NCBI GenBank assembly: GCA_052067355.1
Contig: JBQHQH010000001.1
Coordinates: forward strand, 316,565 to 380,564
DNA from: CABMKH01 sp040797625
GTDB lineage: Bacteria > Bacillota > Clostridia > Tissierellales > Tissierellaceae
Direction: 5' to 3'
DNA: 64,000 nucleotides
The notes under the pieces were generated by a model that saw only the letters and a list, made by a program, of their open reading frames with translations, was not told the DNA's origin and made no database searches. Each line of letters opens with the position of its first letter. The stretch's first letter is position 1. The position numbers and the translations under genes were made by a program. This document shows, piece after piece, positions 51,966 to 61,883 of the stretch.

Positions 51966-52829
51966 ATGGACTGGTTAAAGAATCTAAGTGATGCAATAGA
52001 TTATATAGAAGATAATCTTGATGGTGAAATATCTTATGAAGAATGTGCTAATATTGCCTGTTGTTCTACCTTTTATTTTCAACGTATGTTCTCATATATT
52101 ACTGGTATTAGCTTATCTGAATATATAAGACGTCGTAGAATGACACAAGCTGGGTTTGAATTACAAAGAACAAATGAAAAGGTTATAGACATAGCTTTAA
52201 AATATGGATATAGTTCTCCAACTTCTTTTACTAGAGCTTTTAAAGAAGTTCACAACATAACTCCAAGTTCTGCTAAAAAGAAAGGAGCTGTATTAAATGC
52301 ATATCCAAGAATCAAGTTTTCTATAAATATTATGGGAGATGAACCTATGGCTTATTATATCGAAGAAAAGAAAGAAATTCGCATTGTAGGTATTCGTATT
52401 GCACTAATAGAAGATATGGATTCTAATCAGAAAAAGGTTCCTTTATTTTGGGAGAAAACTTTAAAGAGTGATATCTTTGAGGAGATTTGTTCTCTAAATA
52501 ATAAAGAACCAAAAGGAATATTTGGAGTTAGTGTATACAAGAACCCAAAAGATATACACTACTACATTGGGGTTCCAACTGATAAGCCTGCTCCTACAGG
52601 AATGTATGAATGCTTTATTCCAGAGTCTAATTGGGTTGTCTTTGAAAATGAGGGTAATTTTAAAAAAGATATCCAAAAGGTATTCAAAAGATTTTATACT
52701 GAATGGCTTCCCTTTTCTGGATATGAATATGGTTGGCTTCCTGATGTTGAAGTATACCCTATATTTAAAAATGCATCTATAACTGGTCACTCTGAAGTAT
52801 GGATATCAATAAATAAAAAGGAGAGTTGA
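51966..52829 (+). CDS. AraC-family regulator with C-terminal GyrI-like effector domain
   Basis: This 287-residue protein has an N-terminal AraC double HTH (about 5-105, GEISYEECANIACCSTFYFQRMFSYITG and DIALKYGYSSPTSFTRAFKEVHNITPS). A GyrI-like (BmrR-type) small-molecule-binding domain follows from about 130. This is the Rob/BltR-style layout of multidrug-responsive regulators. It likely binds a drug and activates the genes behind it. It precedes a second, stand-alone GyrI-like protein and an ABC exporter, which supports the drug-response reading. Confidence 0.88.
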   Translation: MDWLKNLSDAIDYIEDNLDGEISYEECANIACCSTFYFQRMFSYITGISLSEYIRRRRMTQAGFELQRTNEKVIDIALKYGYSSPTSFTRAFKEVHNITPSSAKKKGAVLNAYPRIKFSINIMGDEPMAYYIEEKKEIRIVGIRIALIEDMDSNQKKVPLFWEKTLKSDIFEEICSLNNKEPKGIFGVSVYKNPKDIHYYIGVPTDKPAPTGMYECFIPESNWVVFENEGNFKKDIQKVFKRFYTEWLPFSGYEYGWLPDVEVYPIFKNASITGHSEVWISINKKES

Positions 52830-52832
52830 TTT

Positions 52833-53288
52833 ATGAATTATAATGTTGAAATTAAAGAAATTGAACCTATAAGAGTAGCCTATATGAAATATAGTGGAGT
52901 TGTAACTGAAGCTAACAAGGTTTTTCCAAATATCTTTAAATCTATAAGAGGAAAAACTAATGGTTCACCATTTTTCAATTATCTAAGTATGGATCATAGG
53001 ACTAAAATAGGTGAAATGGAGTTATGTGTACCAACAGAAGAAACACCGAATGCTAATGGAATAGAAATAAAATTAACACCTAGAATAAAAGCTCTATGTG
53101 TGACCCATATTGGACCTTATGAAAGTCTGTTAGATGGCTATAAAGCTATAAAAGAATATGCTGATTCTAATGAAATAATAATAGTTCCACCTTTTCGTGA
53201 AGTTTTTATAAAAGGACCTGGAATGATTTTAAGGGGAAATCCTAATAAATATATAACTGAAATTCAATTTCCTATATTGGAGGATTAG
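52833..53288 (+). CDS. Stand-alone GyrI-like effector-binding protein
   Basis: This 151-residue single-domain protein starts VEIKEIEPIRVAYMKYSGVV, has the central Glu/Tyr-bearing VTHIGPYESLLDGYKAI, and ends RGNPNKYITEIQFPIL. This is the GyrI-like/SOUL-related fold found in BmrR and SbmC, which binds cationic or planar drugs. It may sequester or hydrolyse a toxic compound. It lies three bases after the AraC gene and two before the exporter ATPase. Confidence 0.86.
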   Translation: MNYNVEIKEIEPIRVAYMKYSGVVTEANKVFPNIFKSIRGKTNGSPFFNYLSMDHRTKIGEMELCVPTEETPNANGIEIKLTPRIKALCVTHIGPYESLLDGYKAIKEYADSNEIIIVPPFREVFIKGPGMILRGNPNKYITEIQFPILED

Positions 53289-53290
53289 TA

Positions 53291-54241
53291 ATGAATGCTA
53301 TTGAGGTAAAAGATTTAACTAAATCATATAAAAACGGTGTAAAAGCTTTGAATAATTTTAACTTAAAAGTAAAAGAAGGAGAGATTTTTTCACTTCTTGG
53401 AGAAAATGGAGCTGGTAAATCTACTTTAATAAAAATATTTACAACATATTTAGAAGCTGATTCTGGTAGTATTAAAATATTTGACGAAGATATCAATAAA
53501 AATCCAATAGCTATAAGATCTAATATAGCCTGTGTAGCACAACAAATTTCTATTGATACTCATCTATCCCTAGAAAAAAATATGATATTTCAAAGCCGAT
53601 TGTATAAGGTTCCGAAAGATATAGCCATTAATAGAATGGATAAACTTATAGATAGTTTTGGACTTAAAGAATATAGAAGTTATCCTGTATCGTCCTATTC
53701 TGGTGGTATAAAAAGAAGGCTTGATATAGCTCTTAATATGATGTCTAATCCTAAAATATTATTTTTAGATGAGCCAACTGTAGGAATGGACATTAAATCT
53801 CGTATGGCTATGTGGGATATGATAAAAACTATTCGTAGTAACTTTAATACGACTATTTTTCTTACAACCCATTATCTTGAAGAGGCTGATATTTTAAGTG
53901 ATAGTATCTGCATTATGAAAGATGGTAAAGAAATTATTACAGGTACCCCTTTAGAACTACGTAGCTTTTTAGTCAATGATACTTTAAAGATAAGTTTTCC
54001 TAAAGGTAATGAAGTTAAAAAATATATAGAAGAATTAAAAAAATTATATCCTAAAACCCAAGTGTTTTTTAAAGATGATAAAGTTCTAATAAATACAGAT
54101 GATGGAAAATTTGATTTAAATGGGACTACAAGATTTTTAATAGATAATAATATACCTTTTTATGGCATTGAGATAGGGAAACCTTCATTAGAAGATGTAT
54201 TTTTAAAATTAACTGAAAAGGATTTAGAGGTGAATAACTAA
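53291..54241 (+). CDS. ABC transporter ATP-binding protein (DrrA-like drug exporter)
   Basis: This 316-residue ABC ATPase has Walker A GENGAGKS (about 38-45), the signature YSGGIKRRLDIA, Walker B ILFLDEPTVGMD and the switch His in TTHYLEEAD. The C-terminal extra domain ends ETGKPSLEDVFLKLTEKDL, like DrrA-type exporters. It powers the permease encoded next, and their stop and start codons overlap by one base. Confidence 0.92.
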   Translation: MNAIEVKDLTKSYKNGVKALNNFNLKVKEGEIFSLLGENGAGKSTLIKIFTTYLEADSGSIKIFDEDINKNPIAIRSNIACVAQQISIDTHLSLEKNMIFQSRLYKVPKDIAINRMDKLIDSFGLKEYRSYPVSSYSGGIKRRLDIALNMMSNPKILFLDEPTVGMDIKSRMAMWDMIKTIRSNFNTTIFLTTHYLEEADILSDSICIMKDGKEIITGTPLELRSFLVNDTLKISFPKGNEVKKYIEELKKLYPKTQVFFKDDKVLINTDDGKFDLNGTTRFLIDNNIPFYGIEIGKPSLEDVFLKLTEKDLEVNN

Positions 54242-54996
54242 TGGATACTATGACTATACTTTATAGAAATATAAAGTTAAGATTTAATAATCTATTTACA
54301 ATATTTATTACTATTTTACAACCTATTTTATGGCTCGTTCTCTATAGTACTGTTGCAAGTGAAACTATGAAAAATACTGGTATTGAAAACTATACGGCCT
54401 TTATCCTTCCTGGATTAATTGTATTAATAATCTTTGCTACATGCAGTAGTAGTGGCATGATGAATTATATTATGAAAAATAATGGAAGTTTCTACCGCAT
54501 ATTAATAGCACCAGTTAAAAGGCATTCTATAGTATTAGGTCAGATTTTAGAAGGGGTATTATGTTCATTTTTTGAAGTGGGAGTAATGATCTTAATTAGT
54601 CTATTATTCTCTGTTACGATACCTTTAAATCTACCCAATATAGTTTCTATAATACTATTAATCTTTATGACAGCCTTTTTTATGGCATCTATTTCATATA
54701 GTATTAGTCTAACTCTCCCAAATGAAATGATTTATGAAACCGTAATGAATGCCATAGTACTGCCATTGTTTTTTCTTAGTAGTGCCTTATTTCCCACAGA
54801 AGAAATTAGGGGGTTTCTCTCTATTCTTGTTAACCTAAATCCTTTTACCCATGTAATTAATACACTACGTTTTATTATATTAAATGGAAATATTAATATT
54901 AAAGACATTATATTTGTATTAATACTTTTATTAGTTTTAAGCTCTATTAGCTTTCTCTTGGCTATAAAAAGTTTAAAAAGTCAAACTAAATTATAA
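54241..54996 (+). CDS. ABC-2 type permease (DrrB-like drug exporter)
   Basis: This 251-residue membrane protein has six helices. The ABC-2 signatures are FILPGLIVLIIFATCSSSGM, IMKNNGSFYRILIAPVKRHSIVLGQIL and LPLFFLSSALFPTEEIRGFLSILVNLNPFTHVINTLR. It forms a homodimeric export channel with the ATPase encoded upstream, likely for the drug sensed by the GyrI-type regulator. Confidence 0.92.
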   Translation: MDTMTILYRNIKLRFNNLFTIFITILQPILWLVLYSTVASETMKNTGIENYTAFILPGLIVLIIFATCSSSGMMNYIMKNNGSFYRILIAPVKRHSIVLGQILEGVLCSFFEVGVMILISLLFSVTIPLNLPNIVSIILLIFMTAFFMASISYSISLTLPNEMIYETVMNAIVLPLFFLSSALFPTEEIRGFLSILVNLNPFTHVINTLRFIILNGNINIKDIIFVLILLLVLSSISFLLAIKSLKSQTKL

Positions 54997-55110
54997 TTAA
55001 CCAGAAGAGGAAAGTTTCCAAACACAATTTGTAATGAACTAATTACTTGCTTGACTATCTCTTATAGTGAGATATTTATCTAGTAAAACTACCATAGAAC
55101 CTCTATATAA

Positions 55111-55147
55111 AAACCTTATAATTGCTATCTCTAGCCATTATAAGGTT
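55111..55147. terminator. Bidirectional terminator between exporter and recQ
   Basis: AAACCTTATAAT...ATTATAAGGTTT pair over about 12 bases with a short mismatched inner loop, between the two converging genes. Confidence 0.8.
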
Positions 55148-55177
55148 TCTATTTACTATTCTTTTGTGAATCTATTT

Positions 55178-57346
55178 TCATCTATTTTTTATGATAACTA
55201 TCCTTATATCCTCATAAGATATATCCTCTGGCAATGCATCTTTAATTGGCTTCAACCTTTCCGATCCTATTTCATCTATTACAGATAATATTTTTTCTTC
55301 CTTATTTGAATCTACAAATCTAGACCAGTCTACTGTTTGACCATTATTGTGACACTTTTCTAAATGTCTTAAAATGGTTCCCACTGTTAAATCCCTTTCA
55401 TTAGCTATTTCTTCTAGAGATAATCCTTCTAAATAATAATCATAAGTATCTTTATTATTCTCTTGGACTTTTCTTGGCACTTCTATGATCTTCCGTTCTA
55501 TCTTAGAATTGTCTATATCTCTATCTTTAGTGTAGTTTCTAATGATCTTCATAAACTGTTCCCCATAGGATTCATATTTTTTAGTACCAACTCCTTTTAT
55601 TTTTAAAAATTCCTCTTTATTTTTGGGGAAATATGTGGCCATTTCCTTTAGGCCGGAATCGTGAAATATAATAAAGGGCGCTATAGAATTTTCTTTAGCT
55701 ATTTCATATCGTAATTCCCTTAGTTTTTCAAATAGTTCTTCGTCATAGTTTTTCTCAATATAGTCTAAATCTACAGTTCTCTTTATATTAGCCTTTCTTT
55801 CGCTTAATTGCTTTATTTCAATTAGATCTTTTTTATGATAAACCTTAACCTCTCCCTTTAATACTAAAGCTGATCTCTGTACTAATTTTAAAACTGGGTA
55901 CTCATCCGTTGTCATATGAATATAGTCCATAGATACTAATACCATAATCATTTCCTTTATAGTAGCTTCTGTGTACTCCTTCATAATTCCATAGGTAGAT
56001 AATTTATCTAAGCCAAAATCTAGTATTCGCTTGTTTTTAGACCCTCTTAGGGTTTGTGCTATTACAGTAGAACCAAACCTTTCTCTCACTCTATATATAC
56101 AAGATAATATTTTTTGAGCCTCTATGGTAATATCAACCATTTGTGATTTACTTAGACAATTGCCACAATTATTGCACTTTTCTTCTTCTATTTCCTCCCC
56201 AAAATAATTTAATATACTATTTCTCAGACATTCATTTGTATTGCAATAATCTATTAAATATTGAAGATTTATATATAATAGTCTTTCCCTTTCAGATGAA
56301 TAGGTGCTTTTTTGAATAAGATATTTTTGCTTTACGATATCCTGAGGAGAATAAAGCAATATGCAATCACTAGGCTCCCCATCTCTTCCTGCTCTTCCTG
56401 CCTCCTGATAATAGGCTTCCATATTTTTAGGCATATTATAGTGAATGACAAATCTTACATCTGGCTTGTCTATTCCCATTCCAAAAGCATTGGTGGCAAT
56501 CATTATTCTTGCACGGTTGAATATAAAATCTTCTTGATTTCGCCTACGAGTCTCATCGTCCATTCCTCCATGATAGGCTATGGCATCTATGCTTTTTTCC
56601 TGTAATTTTTTAGTTAGAGCTTCCACAGTTTGTCTAGTGGCACAGTAGATTATTCCAGATTCTTTCGTATAATTATTTTCGAGATAATCTAATAGATAGT
56701 CAATTTTCTTCCTAGGCTTTATTACCTGATAAAATAAATTGGGTCTATCAAATCCTATTATTGAAATCAATGGCTTTCTTAATCCTATTAGATTCTCTAT
56801 TTCCTCTATTACTTCTTTTGTAGCCGTGGCAGTATAAGCAGATACTACTGGTCTATTATCAAAGGAGTCAATAAATTTAGGTATTTCCAAATAGCTAGGT
56901 CTAAAATCATGCCCCCACTGACTTATACAATGAGCCTCATCTATAGATACCATAGATATATCTATTTCCTTCACTAAATTGGAAAATACATATGTATTAA
57001 GTCTCTCTGGTGCTACATATACTATTTTATATTTATTTTCCCTTATCTCCCTAACTCTATTAGCAAATTCCCCTTGATTGAGGGTACTATTTATAAAGGT
57101 TCCAGCTATGCCTATCTCTTTTAAGGAATCCACTTGATCCTTCATTAAAGATATTAAAGGAGATATGACTATGGTAATCCCATCCATTAAGATTGCAGGA
57201 AGTTGATAACAAAGAGACTTTCCACCACCTGTAGGCATTACCCCCAATACGTCTTTACCCTCTAAACTTCCTTTAATTAATTTTTCCTGGCCTTTTCTAA
57301 ATTCTTCATAACCAAAATAGTCCTTCAATACACCATATATATCCAT
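55178..57346 (-). CDS. recQ: ATP-dependent DNA helicase RecQ
   Basis: This 722-residue helicase has motif I MPTGGGKSLCYQLPAIL, DEAHCISQWGHDFRPSY, SAYTATAT and the C-terminal motifs MGIDKPDVRFVIHYNMPKNMEAYYQEAGRAGRDG. The zinc RQC region (CNNCGNC), an HRDC domain (about 510-590) and a C-terminal HTH region (about 640-700) follow. RecQ unwinds 3'-tailed DNA and works with RecA in repair of stalled forks. It is monocistronic, with the converging ABC exporter downstream. Confidence 0.95.
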   Translation of the reverse strand: MDIYGVLKDYFGYEEFRKGQEKLIKGSLEGKDVLGVMPTGGGKSLCYQLPAILMDGITIVISPLISLMKDQVDSLKEIGIAGTFINSTLNQGEFANRVREIRENKYKIVYVAPERLNTYVFSNLVKEIDISMVSIDEAHCISQWGHDFRPSYLEIPKFIDSFDNRPVVSAYTATATKEVIEEIENLIGLRKPLISIIGFDRPNLFYQVIKPRKKIDYLLDYLENNYTKESGIIYCATRQTVEALTKKLQEKSIDAIAYHGGMDDETRRRNQEDFIFNRARIMIATNAFGMGIDKPDVRFVIHYNMPKNMEAYYQEAGRAGRDGEPSDCILLYSPQDIVKQKYLIQKSTYSSERERLLYINLQYLIDYCNTNECLRNSILNYFGEEIEEEKCNNCGNCLSKSQMVDITIEAQKILSCIYRVRERFGSTVIAQTLRGSKNKRILDFGLDKLSTYGIMKEYTEATIKEMIMVLVSMDYIHMTTDEYPVLKLVQRSALVLKGEVKVYHKKDLIEIKQLSERKANIKRTVDLDYIEKNYDEELFEKLRELRYEIAKENSIAPFIIFHDSGLKEMATYFPKNKEEFLKIKGVGTKKYESYGEQFMKIIRNYTKDRDIDNSKIERKIIEVPRKVQENNKDTYDYYLEGLSLEEIANERDLTVGTILRHLEKCHNNGQTVDWSRFVDSNKEEKILSVIDEIGSERLKPIKDALPEDISYEDIRIVIIKNR

Positions 57347-57454
57347 ACATATCCCCCTACATTTTTTTGATATACTCTAAAATATATTATATCATTATTT
57401 CTAACCAATATATTGAATATAAAGTTATTTCCTAGTTTAATGCCATCATTGATA

Positions 57455-57494
57455 ATAAAAAAGATCCAAAATACCTTTAAAAGTATTTTGGATC
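57455..57494 (-). terminator. Terminator of the sugar-acid operon
   Basis: GATCCAAAATAC/GTATTTTGGATC is a perfect 12-base stem (57463-57474/57483-57494) followed by six T on the minus strand. Confidence 0.9.
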
Positions 57495-57520
57495 CTAAAC
57501 TACTAAATTAATTATATTGC

Positions 57521-58447
57521 CTAATGTGATGCTTCTAATAATTTAAAATCATCTAAGTCTTCTATATCTGCAATAATATTTCTTATCATTTCCACTTGTT
57601 TATCAGTAGCTTTTAAAAATGGTGGTGTACAATAATCCTCCATCTCTACCCCTCTTAACATCATTGCTTTCTTTAATATTGGAATGAAAGGTGTTCCAAC
57701 ATCATACAACGCCATCATTTTATCCACTATTTTTTGGATTCTACTAACCCCTATCATATTCTGTTCGTTTATGGCCTTTACCCAATCAGCAAATAATTCA
57801 GGGTAGACATTTGAAAGCCCCCCTATACAACCAGAACCACCACTAATTACATTATGTGCAAAATTTTCATCAAATCCTGATAAAATTGTAAAATTAGGAA
57901 ATTCATCTAAAACATTAATGATTAACTTTCGTGTATGTCCCATTTCAGTAACAGTATCTTTATATCCTATTATGTTGTCATTTTCTTTAATTAAATTTAA
58001 TGTAACTTCTGGACTTAGATCATAGCCATTTCTATCAGGGAAATTATATAAAAATATGTCGCCTTTAATTTCTTTTGCTACCTTATTGTAATATGATACA
58101 ATACTCTCATCAGATAATGAGAAATAATATGGCCCTATAATCATAACTGCATCTGCACCTGCATCTAATGCATAGTTTGATAATTCAATTGTATCTTCTT
58201 CTCTCATACAACTTGTTCCTATATATACCTTAGTTCGTTTATTTACATATGCTGTAACTTCATCAATAAGTTGCTTTTTTTGTTCCATTGTCATGGAGAA
58301 AAATTCACCAGTACTTCCCATTATAACTAAACCGTCAACTCCACCTTTTATCAGATGCTCCCAGATATTCTTATTTGACTTTATATCTAGATTACCTTCT
58401 GAATCAAAGGCAGTTACTACTGGTGTCATAAACATTGCTTTTTTCAT
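57521..58447 (-). CDS. DapA-family aldolase (KDG aldolase/NAL-like)
   Basis: This 308-residue TIM-barrel protein has the Schiff-base family motifs GSTGE (44-48), the catalytic Tyr in YNFPDR (134) and Lys in GYKD (163). Members include dihydrodipicolinate synthase, N-acetylneuraminate lyase and 2-keto-3-deoxygluconate aldolase. The neighbours (FAH-family and UxaA-type enzymes, KdgT-like permease) point to cleavage of a 2-keto-3-deoxy acid to pyruvate and an aldehyde. It is last in the operon. Confidence 0.9.
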   Translation of the reverse strand: MKKAMFMTPVVTAFDSEGNLDIKSNKNIWEHLIKGGVDGLVIMGSTGEFFSMTMEQKKQLIDEVTAYVNKRTKVYIGTSCMREEDTIELSNYALDAGADAVMIIGPYYFSLSDESIVSYYNKVAKEIKGDIFLYNFPDRNGYDLSPEVTLNLIKENDNIIGYKDTVTEMGHTRKLIINVLDEFPNFTILSGFDENFAHNVISGGSGCIGGLSNVYPELFADWVKAINEQNMIGVSRIQKIVDKMMALYDVGTPFIPILKKAMMLRGVEMEDYCTPPFLKATDKQVEMIRNIIADIEDLDDFKLLEASH

Positions 58448-58472
58448 TAGTCAACCTCTTTTCACTTTCAAT

Positions 58473-59369
58473 CTACTCTACTATATTTATTAATTTTCCA
58501 ATTCCTTCTATTTCACATACCACAGTATCTCCTTTTTGAAGAAATCTTGGTGGATTAAAACCAGCTCCTACTCCTGCAGGAGTTCCTGTAGCAATAATAT
58601 CTCCTGGCTCTAAGGTAATTCCATTTGAAATTTCTTCGATAATACTGGGTATATCATTTAAAAGCATTTTCGTATTTGATTCTTGACGAATCTCACCATT
58701 TACAGAACTAGATATATTAAGCTCTATAGGAAAACTCAATTCATCTTTATATAAAATACATGGCCCCATGGCTGCATATGTATCTATACTCTTACCTCTA
58801 TACCATTGATTATGATTCTGTTGTAATTGTCTAGAAGATATATCATTAAATATTGAATATCCAAAAATAAACTCTTCAGCTTGACCTCGAGGTATTCTTG
58901 TTCCTTTTTTTCCTATTATAACAGCTAGTTCTACCTCATAATCTATATGAGAATCCAAATCGAAATGACCCTTTATCACGTCTCCATTTCCTATAATTCT
59001 ATTGGCTCGTTTGGAAAAATATACTGTTTTATGTGTGTCTTTTAAATGATTCTTCTCAAGATTGTCCTTCATTTCATTCAAATGATCCATATAATTTAAA
59101 CCTATACATATTATATCATGAACCGGTTTTTCTATTGGTGAAAGTATTTTTATACTTTCTACATTATATGATTCATATTCTTTAGTTTTTATCTTTGCAA
59201 CACTTTTCAATTTTTGAATTTCTTCTGAATTTATATTACTAATTAGGTCATTCATATCACTAAAGGTCTTTTGTCCCAATACTGATGATATTGGAATTAC
59301 TTTAGTTTCATCTAGAGAAAATATTCCTATTTTCTCTAGATGATTATACATAAATCTTACAAGTTTCAT
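58473..59369 (-). CDS. Fumarylacetoacetate hydrolase family protein
   Basis: About 298 residues of the FAH fold. The metal-binding and substrate motifs are ICIGLNYMDHLNEM, SHIDYEVELAVIIGKKG, FGYSIFNDISSRQLQ, GPCI and GDIIATGTPAGVGAGFNP. Family members hydrolyse or decarboxylate beta-diketo acids or dehydrate keto acids. One example is 2,4-diketo-3-deoxy-L-rhamnonate hydrolase. It lies 25 bases upstream of the aldolase gene. The start is at MKLVRF (59369), with AAAGGTGAT before it. Confidence 0.9.
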   Translation of the reverse strand: MKLVRFMYNHLEKIGIFSLDETKVIPISSVLGQKTFSDMNDLISNINSEEIQKLKSVAKIKTKEYESYNVESIKILSPIEKPVHDIICIGLNYMDHLNEMKDNLEKNHLKDTHKTVYFSKRANRIIGNGDVIKGHFDLDSHIDYEVELAVIIGKKGTRIPRGQAEEFIFGYSIFNDISSRQLQQNHNQWYRGKSIDTYAAMGPCILYKDELSFPIELNISSSVNGEIRQESNTKMLLNDIPSIIEEISNGITLEPGDIIATGTPAGVGAGFNPPRFLQKGDTVVCEIEGIGKLINIVE

Positions 59370-59380
59370 AGCATCACCTT

Positions 59381-60541
59381 TTATACATAATTGCAAAGTC
59401 TTGCAATGGCTATCTCCATATACCCAAGTGATTCCGCTTTTGTTATCTTACCTGAAGCAACTTCAGCCACTTCTCTTAGGAGATCTTGTCCTATTTCTTC
59501 AACTGTTTTCTTACCATAGATAATTGGACTTGCATCTATGTCTATATTATCTATCATATTACTATATGTTTCTTTATTTCCTGTAATCTTTATAACTGGT
59601 GAAATTGGATTACCTGTCGGTGTTCCTCTACCAGTAGAAAATACAATTATTTGAGCTCCACCTGCTACCATAGCAGCTACTGAAGAAGGGTCATTACCTG
59701 GCGTATCCATTATAACAAGTCCTTTTTCATCTACTTGTTTAGCATAGTCATAGACAGCATTTATTGGTTTAGTTCCCCCTTTATGAATACATCCTAGGGA
59801 TTTTTCTTCTAATGTTGTTAATCCTCCAGCTTTATTACCAGGTGATGGATTTCCTTCCCTTACATCATATCCTACTAGTTGTAATGCCTCTTCATAACGA
59901 TGAACTATATGATAAATTTGATCTCTAATTTCTGGTGTCTTAGCTCTAGCAGCTAATATATGTTCAGCACCTATAAATTCTGTCGTTTCAGAAAGTATAG
60001 ATGTTCCTCCTTCTTCAACTATAAGATCACTTAACTTTCCTATTAAAGGATTTGCAGCTAATCCACTTGTTGGGTCTGACCCTCCACATTCTGTACCTAT
60101 GATTAATTCTGACATTGGAAACTCTTCCCTTTGTAGTATTGAAGCTTCTTGTGCCATTTTCTTTGCTGCACGTACAGCTCTTTCAATTGTAGTAAGTGTT
60201 CCACCATTTTCTTGAATGATAAACTGTTCAATAGGTTTATTTGTTCTTTCTCTTATTGCATCTACTACTAAATCCATTTGACAATTTTCACAACCTAATG
60301 ATACTGCTATAATTCCATATACATTTGGGTTTGCTGCCATACCAGCCATAACATCCATAGTAAATTGTTGGTCACCTTCTACTTGTGAACATCCATTTTG
60401 GTTATTAAAGGTAACTGCTCCTTCAACCTGTGATGCAATTATCCTAGTTGTATCTGAAGCACATATACTTGTTGGTAAAATGAAAATATGATTTCTTATT
60501 CCAACTCTTCCATCAGGTCTTTTATATCCTAAAAAATTCAT
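59381..60541 (-). CDS. UxaA family lyase/dehydratase, large subunit
   Basis: About 386 residues of the altronate/galactarate dehydratase C-terminal family. Seen are GYKRPDGRVGIRNHIFILPTSICA, FNNQNGCSQVEGDQQF, SLGCENCQ and GTECGGSDPTSGLAANP. The SAF domain is in a separate gene immediately upstream, giving a two-subunit enzyme. The same two-part layout is used by (2R)-sulfolactate sulfo-lyase (SuyAB), an alternative to sugar-acid dehydratase. Conserved Cys may hold an Fe-S cluster or iron. The start is taken at MNFLGY (60541); GGGAGGG fits this better than the ATG six bases upstream. Confidence 0.88.
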   Translation of the reverse strand: MNFLGYKRPDGRVGIRNHIFILPTSICASDTTRIIASQVEGAVTFNNQNGCSQVEGDQQFTMDVMAGMAANPNVYGIIAVSLGCENCQMDLVVDAIRERTNKPIEQFIIQENGGTLTTIERAVRAAKKMAQEASILQREEFPMSELIIGTECGGSDPTSGLAANPLIGKLSDLIVEEGGTSILSETTEFIGAEHILAARAKTPEIRDQIYHIVHRYEEALQLVGYDVREGNPSPGNKAGGLTTLEEKSLGCIHKGGTKPINAVYDYAKQVDEKGLVIMDTPGNDPSSVAAMVAGGAQIIVFSTGRGTPTGNPISPVIKITGNKETYSNMIDNIDIDASPIIYGKKTVEEIGQDLLREVAEVASGKITKAESLGYMEIAIARLCNYV

Positions 60542-60554
60542 TACCATTCCCTCC

Positions 60555-60833
60555 CTATAGTTTTTCTCTATGATCTTCTACATTGTGGACATGTACATGC
60601 TGTCCTTTTTCAATTTCTACACCAGCTAATCCCATATGTTCACCATATTTTACAATTGGTTCTCCTCTTTTTATATTTTTAATTGAAATCTTATGATAAA
60701 TTTGAATATCATCCTTTGCTACTACCTTACCTAATTCGCCATTTAAAATGTAGTTGACCTCTGTTCCTTTAGATATCTGTTCAATGGCAACAGCAACATT
60801 ATCTTTTGGATCAATAACTAAAGCATTATTCAT
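60555..60833 (-). CDS. UxaA-type SAF domain protein, small subunit
   Basis: This 92-residue SAF-domain protein carries DNVAVAIEQISKGTEV, HKISIKNIKRGEPIVKYGEHMGLAG and the C-terminal HVHVHNVEDHRE. It is the small partner of the following UxaA-type protein, corresponding to the N-terminal domain of altronate dehydratase or to SuyA. It lies 13 bases before the large-subunit gene. Confidence 0.9.
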   Translation of the reverse strand: MNNALVIDPKDNVAVAIEQISKGTEVNYILNGELGKVVAKDDIQIYHKISIKNIKRGEPIVKYGEHMGLAGVEIEKGQHVHVHNVEDHREKL

Positions 60834-60863
60834 TTCATTACCTCCATTTTTTTAAACAGTATT

Positions 60864-61856
60864 TTATCCTTCTAGTACTTCATTTTGTATAATATTTCCT
60901 TGTCCATCCTTTAATGGAAATTGTGGACATCCATATTTCTTTGCCCACCAATCAGTTACAATAGGAACTAATATTGCAGTAACAACAGTAGATGCCGCTA
61001 CTTGTGATGTAGCAAGATCTACATAAGGTGCCCATGCTGGATCTATTAATGCAACAGCTGCTGGAACAGCAATGGCATTTCCAGCAGTAGTAGCTACTGC
61101 CCACCCAGCATATCCAGGACGTTTGCCAATTAATCTATCACAAAGTACAATGAATCCCCCGCCTACTACTAAGGTTATTAATCCTAATACTATCCCTTGT
61201 GGACCACCTTTTATAACATTTGTTAAATTTATACCAGCACCAAGGGTTAAACCTACAAATGGTATCATTATGTCACCAGCCGGTGCTAAGAAGTCTTTCA
61301 ATGATTCATCTAAATTCCCTAATATCATACCTATTATTATAGGAATAACTGTAGCTACTAAGGCTTTAACTGGTATATTAGCTAATCCAGATGCACCTAA
61401 AGCTATTAGTGTAAAAAATGGTCCATCGTTTAAGGCTAAAAGAGCCATTGCAGCACAATCTGTTGTATCTCCATAACTCTTCATTAAGGCTAAGTAAACA
61501 CTTCCATTACTATTTGTAACTGCACTAATTATAGCTAATGCTGATAGACCGAAGATACCTGCTAGTCCAAAAATCTTCCCCACTCCTATACCTATTGTAG
61601 CTCCAATAATAAATTTAGCTAGTAGTAATATTCCTCCACGCTTAAGTACCTTAGGCATATCTCTAAGCTGCAGTGTAGTGCCTAGACAAAATAACTGAAT
61701 CCCCATTGCTGTAGCAGAACCAGCATTTGAAAATGTAGCTGTTGTAAAGGAACCAATTTGAAGTGCTTCTGGGAAAAAAGTATTTAGGAATGACCCAATT
61801 AATAATGGTACTATCATCATTCCTGCAGGTACTTTCTTAAGAAATTTCATAATCAT
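60864..61856 (-). CDS. 2-keto-3-deoxygluconate permease (KdgT family)
   Basis: This 330-residue membrane protein has about ten helices. The KdgT signatures are VPAGMMIVPLLIGSFLNTFFP at the start, GGILLLAKFIIGATIGIGVGK, SNGSVYLALMKSYGD and a C-terminal WAKKYGCPQFP. It imports 2-keto-3-deoxygluconate or a related sugar acid by cation symport. It is the first gene of the operon, with GAGGAGGG before the ATG. The control region with three ATTTGYRAAC repeats lies upstream. Confidence 0.92.
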   Translation of the reverse strand: MIMKFLKKVPAGMMIVPLLIGSFLNTFFPEALQIGSFTTATFSNAGSATAMGIQLFCLGTTLQLRDMPKVLKRGGILLLAKFIIGATIGIGVGKIFGLAGIFGLSALAIISAVTNSNGSVYLALMKSYGDTTDCAAMALLALNDGPFFTLIALGASGLANIPVKALVATVIPIIIGMILGNLDESLKDFLAPAGDIMIPFVGLTLGAGINLTNVIKGGPQGIVLGLITLVVGGGFIVLCDRLIGKRPGYAGWAVATTAGNAIAVPAAVALIDPAWAPYVDLATSQVAASTVVTAILVPIVTDWWAKKYGCPQFPLKDGQGNIIQNEVLEG

Positions 61857-61883
61857 TTTATACCCTCCTCTTGCTTATTTCGC

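Noticed and set aside
61072..61476. Plus-strand Pro/Ala/Ile-rich frame of 134 codons opposite the KdgT permease
   Set aside because: An antisense shadow of a membrane protein gene; composition mirrors the reverse complement of hydrophobic codons.
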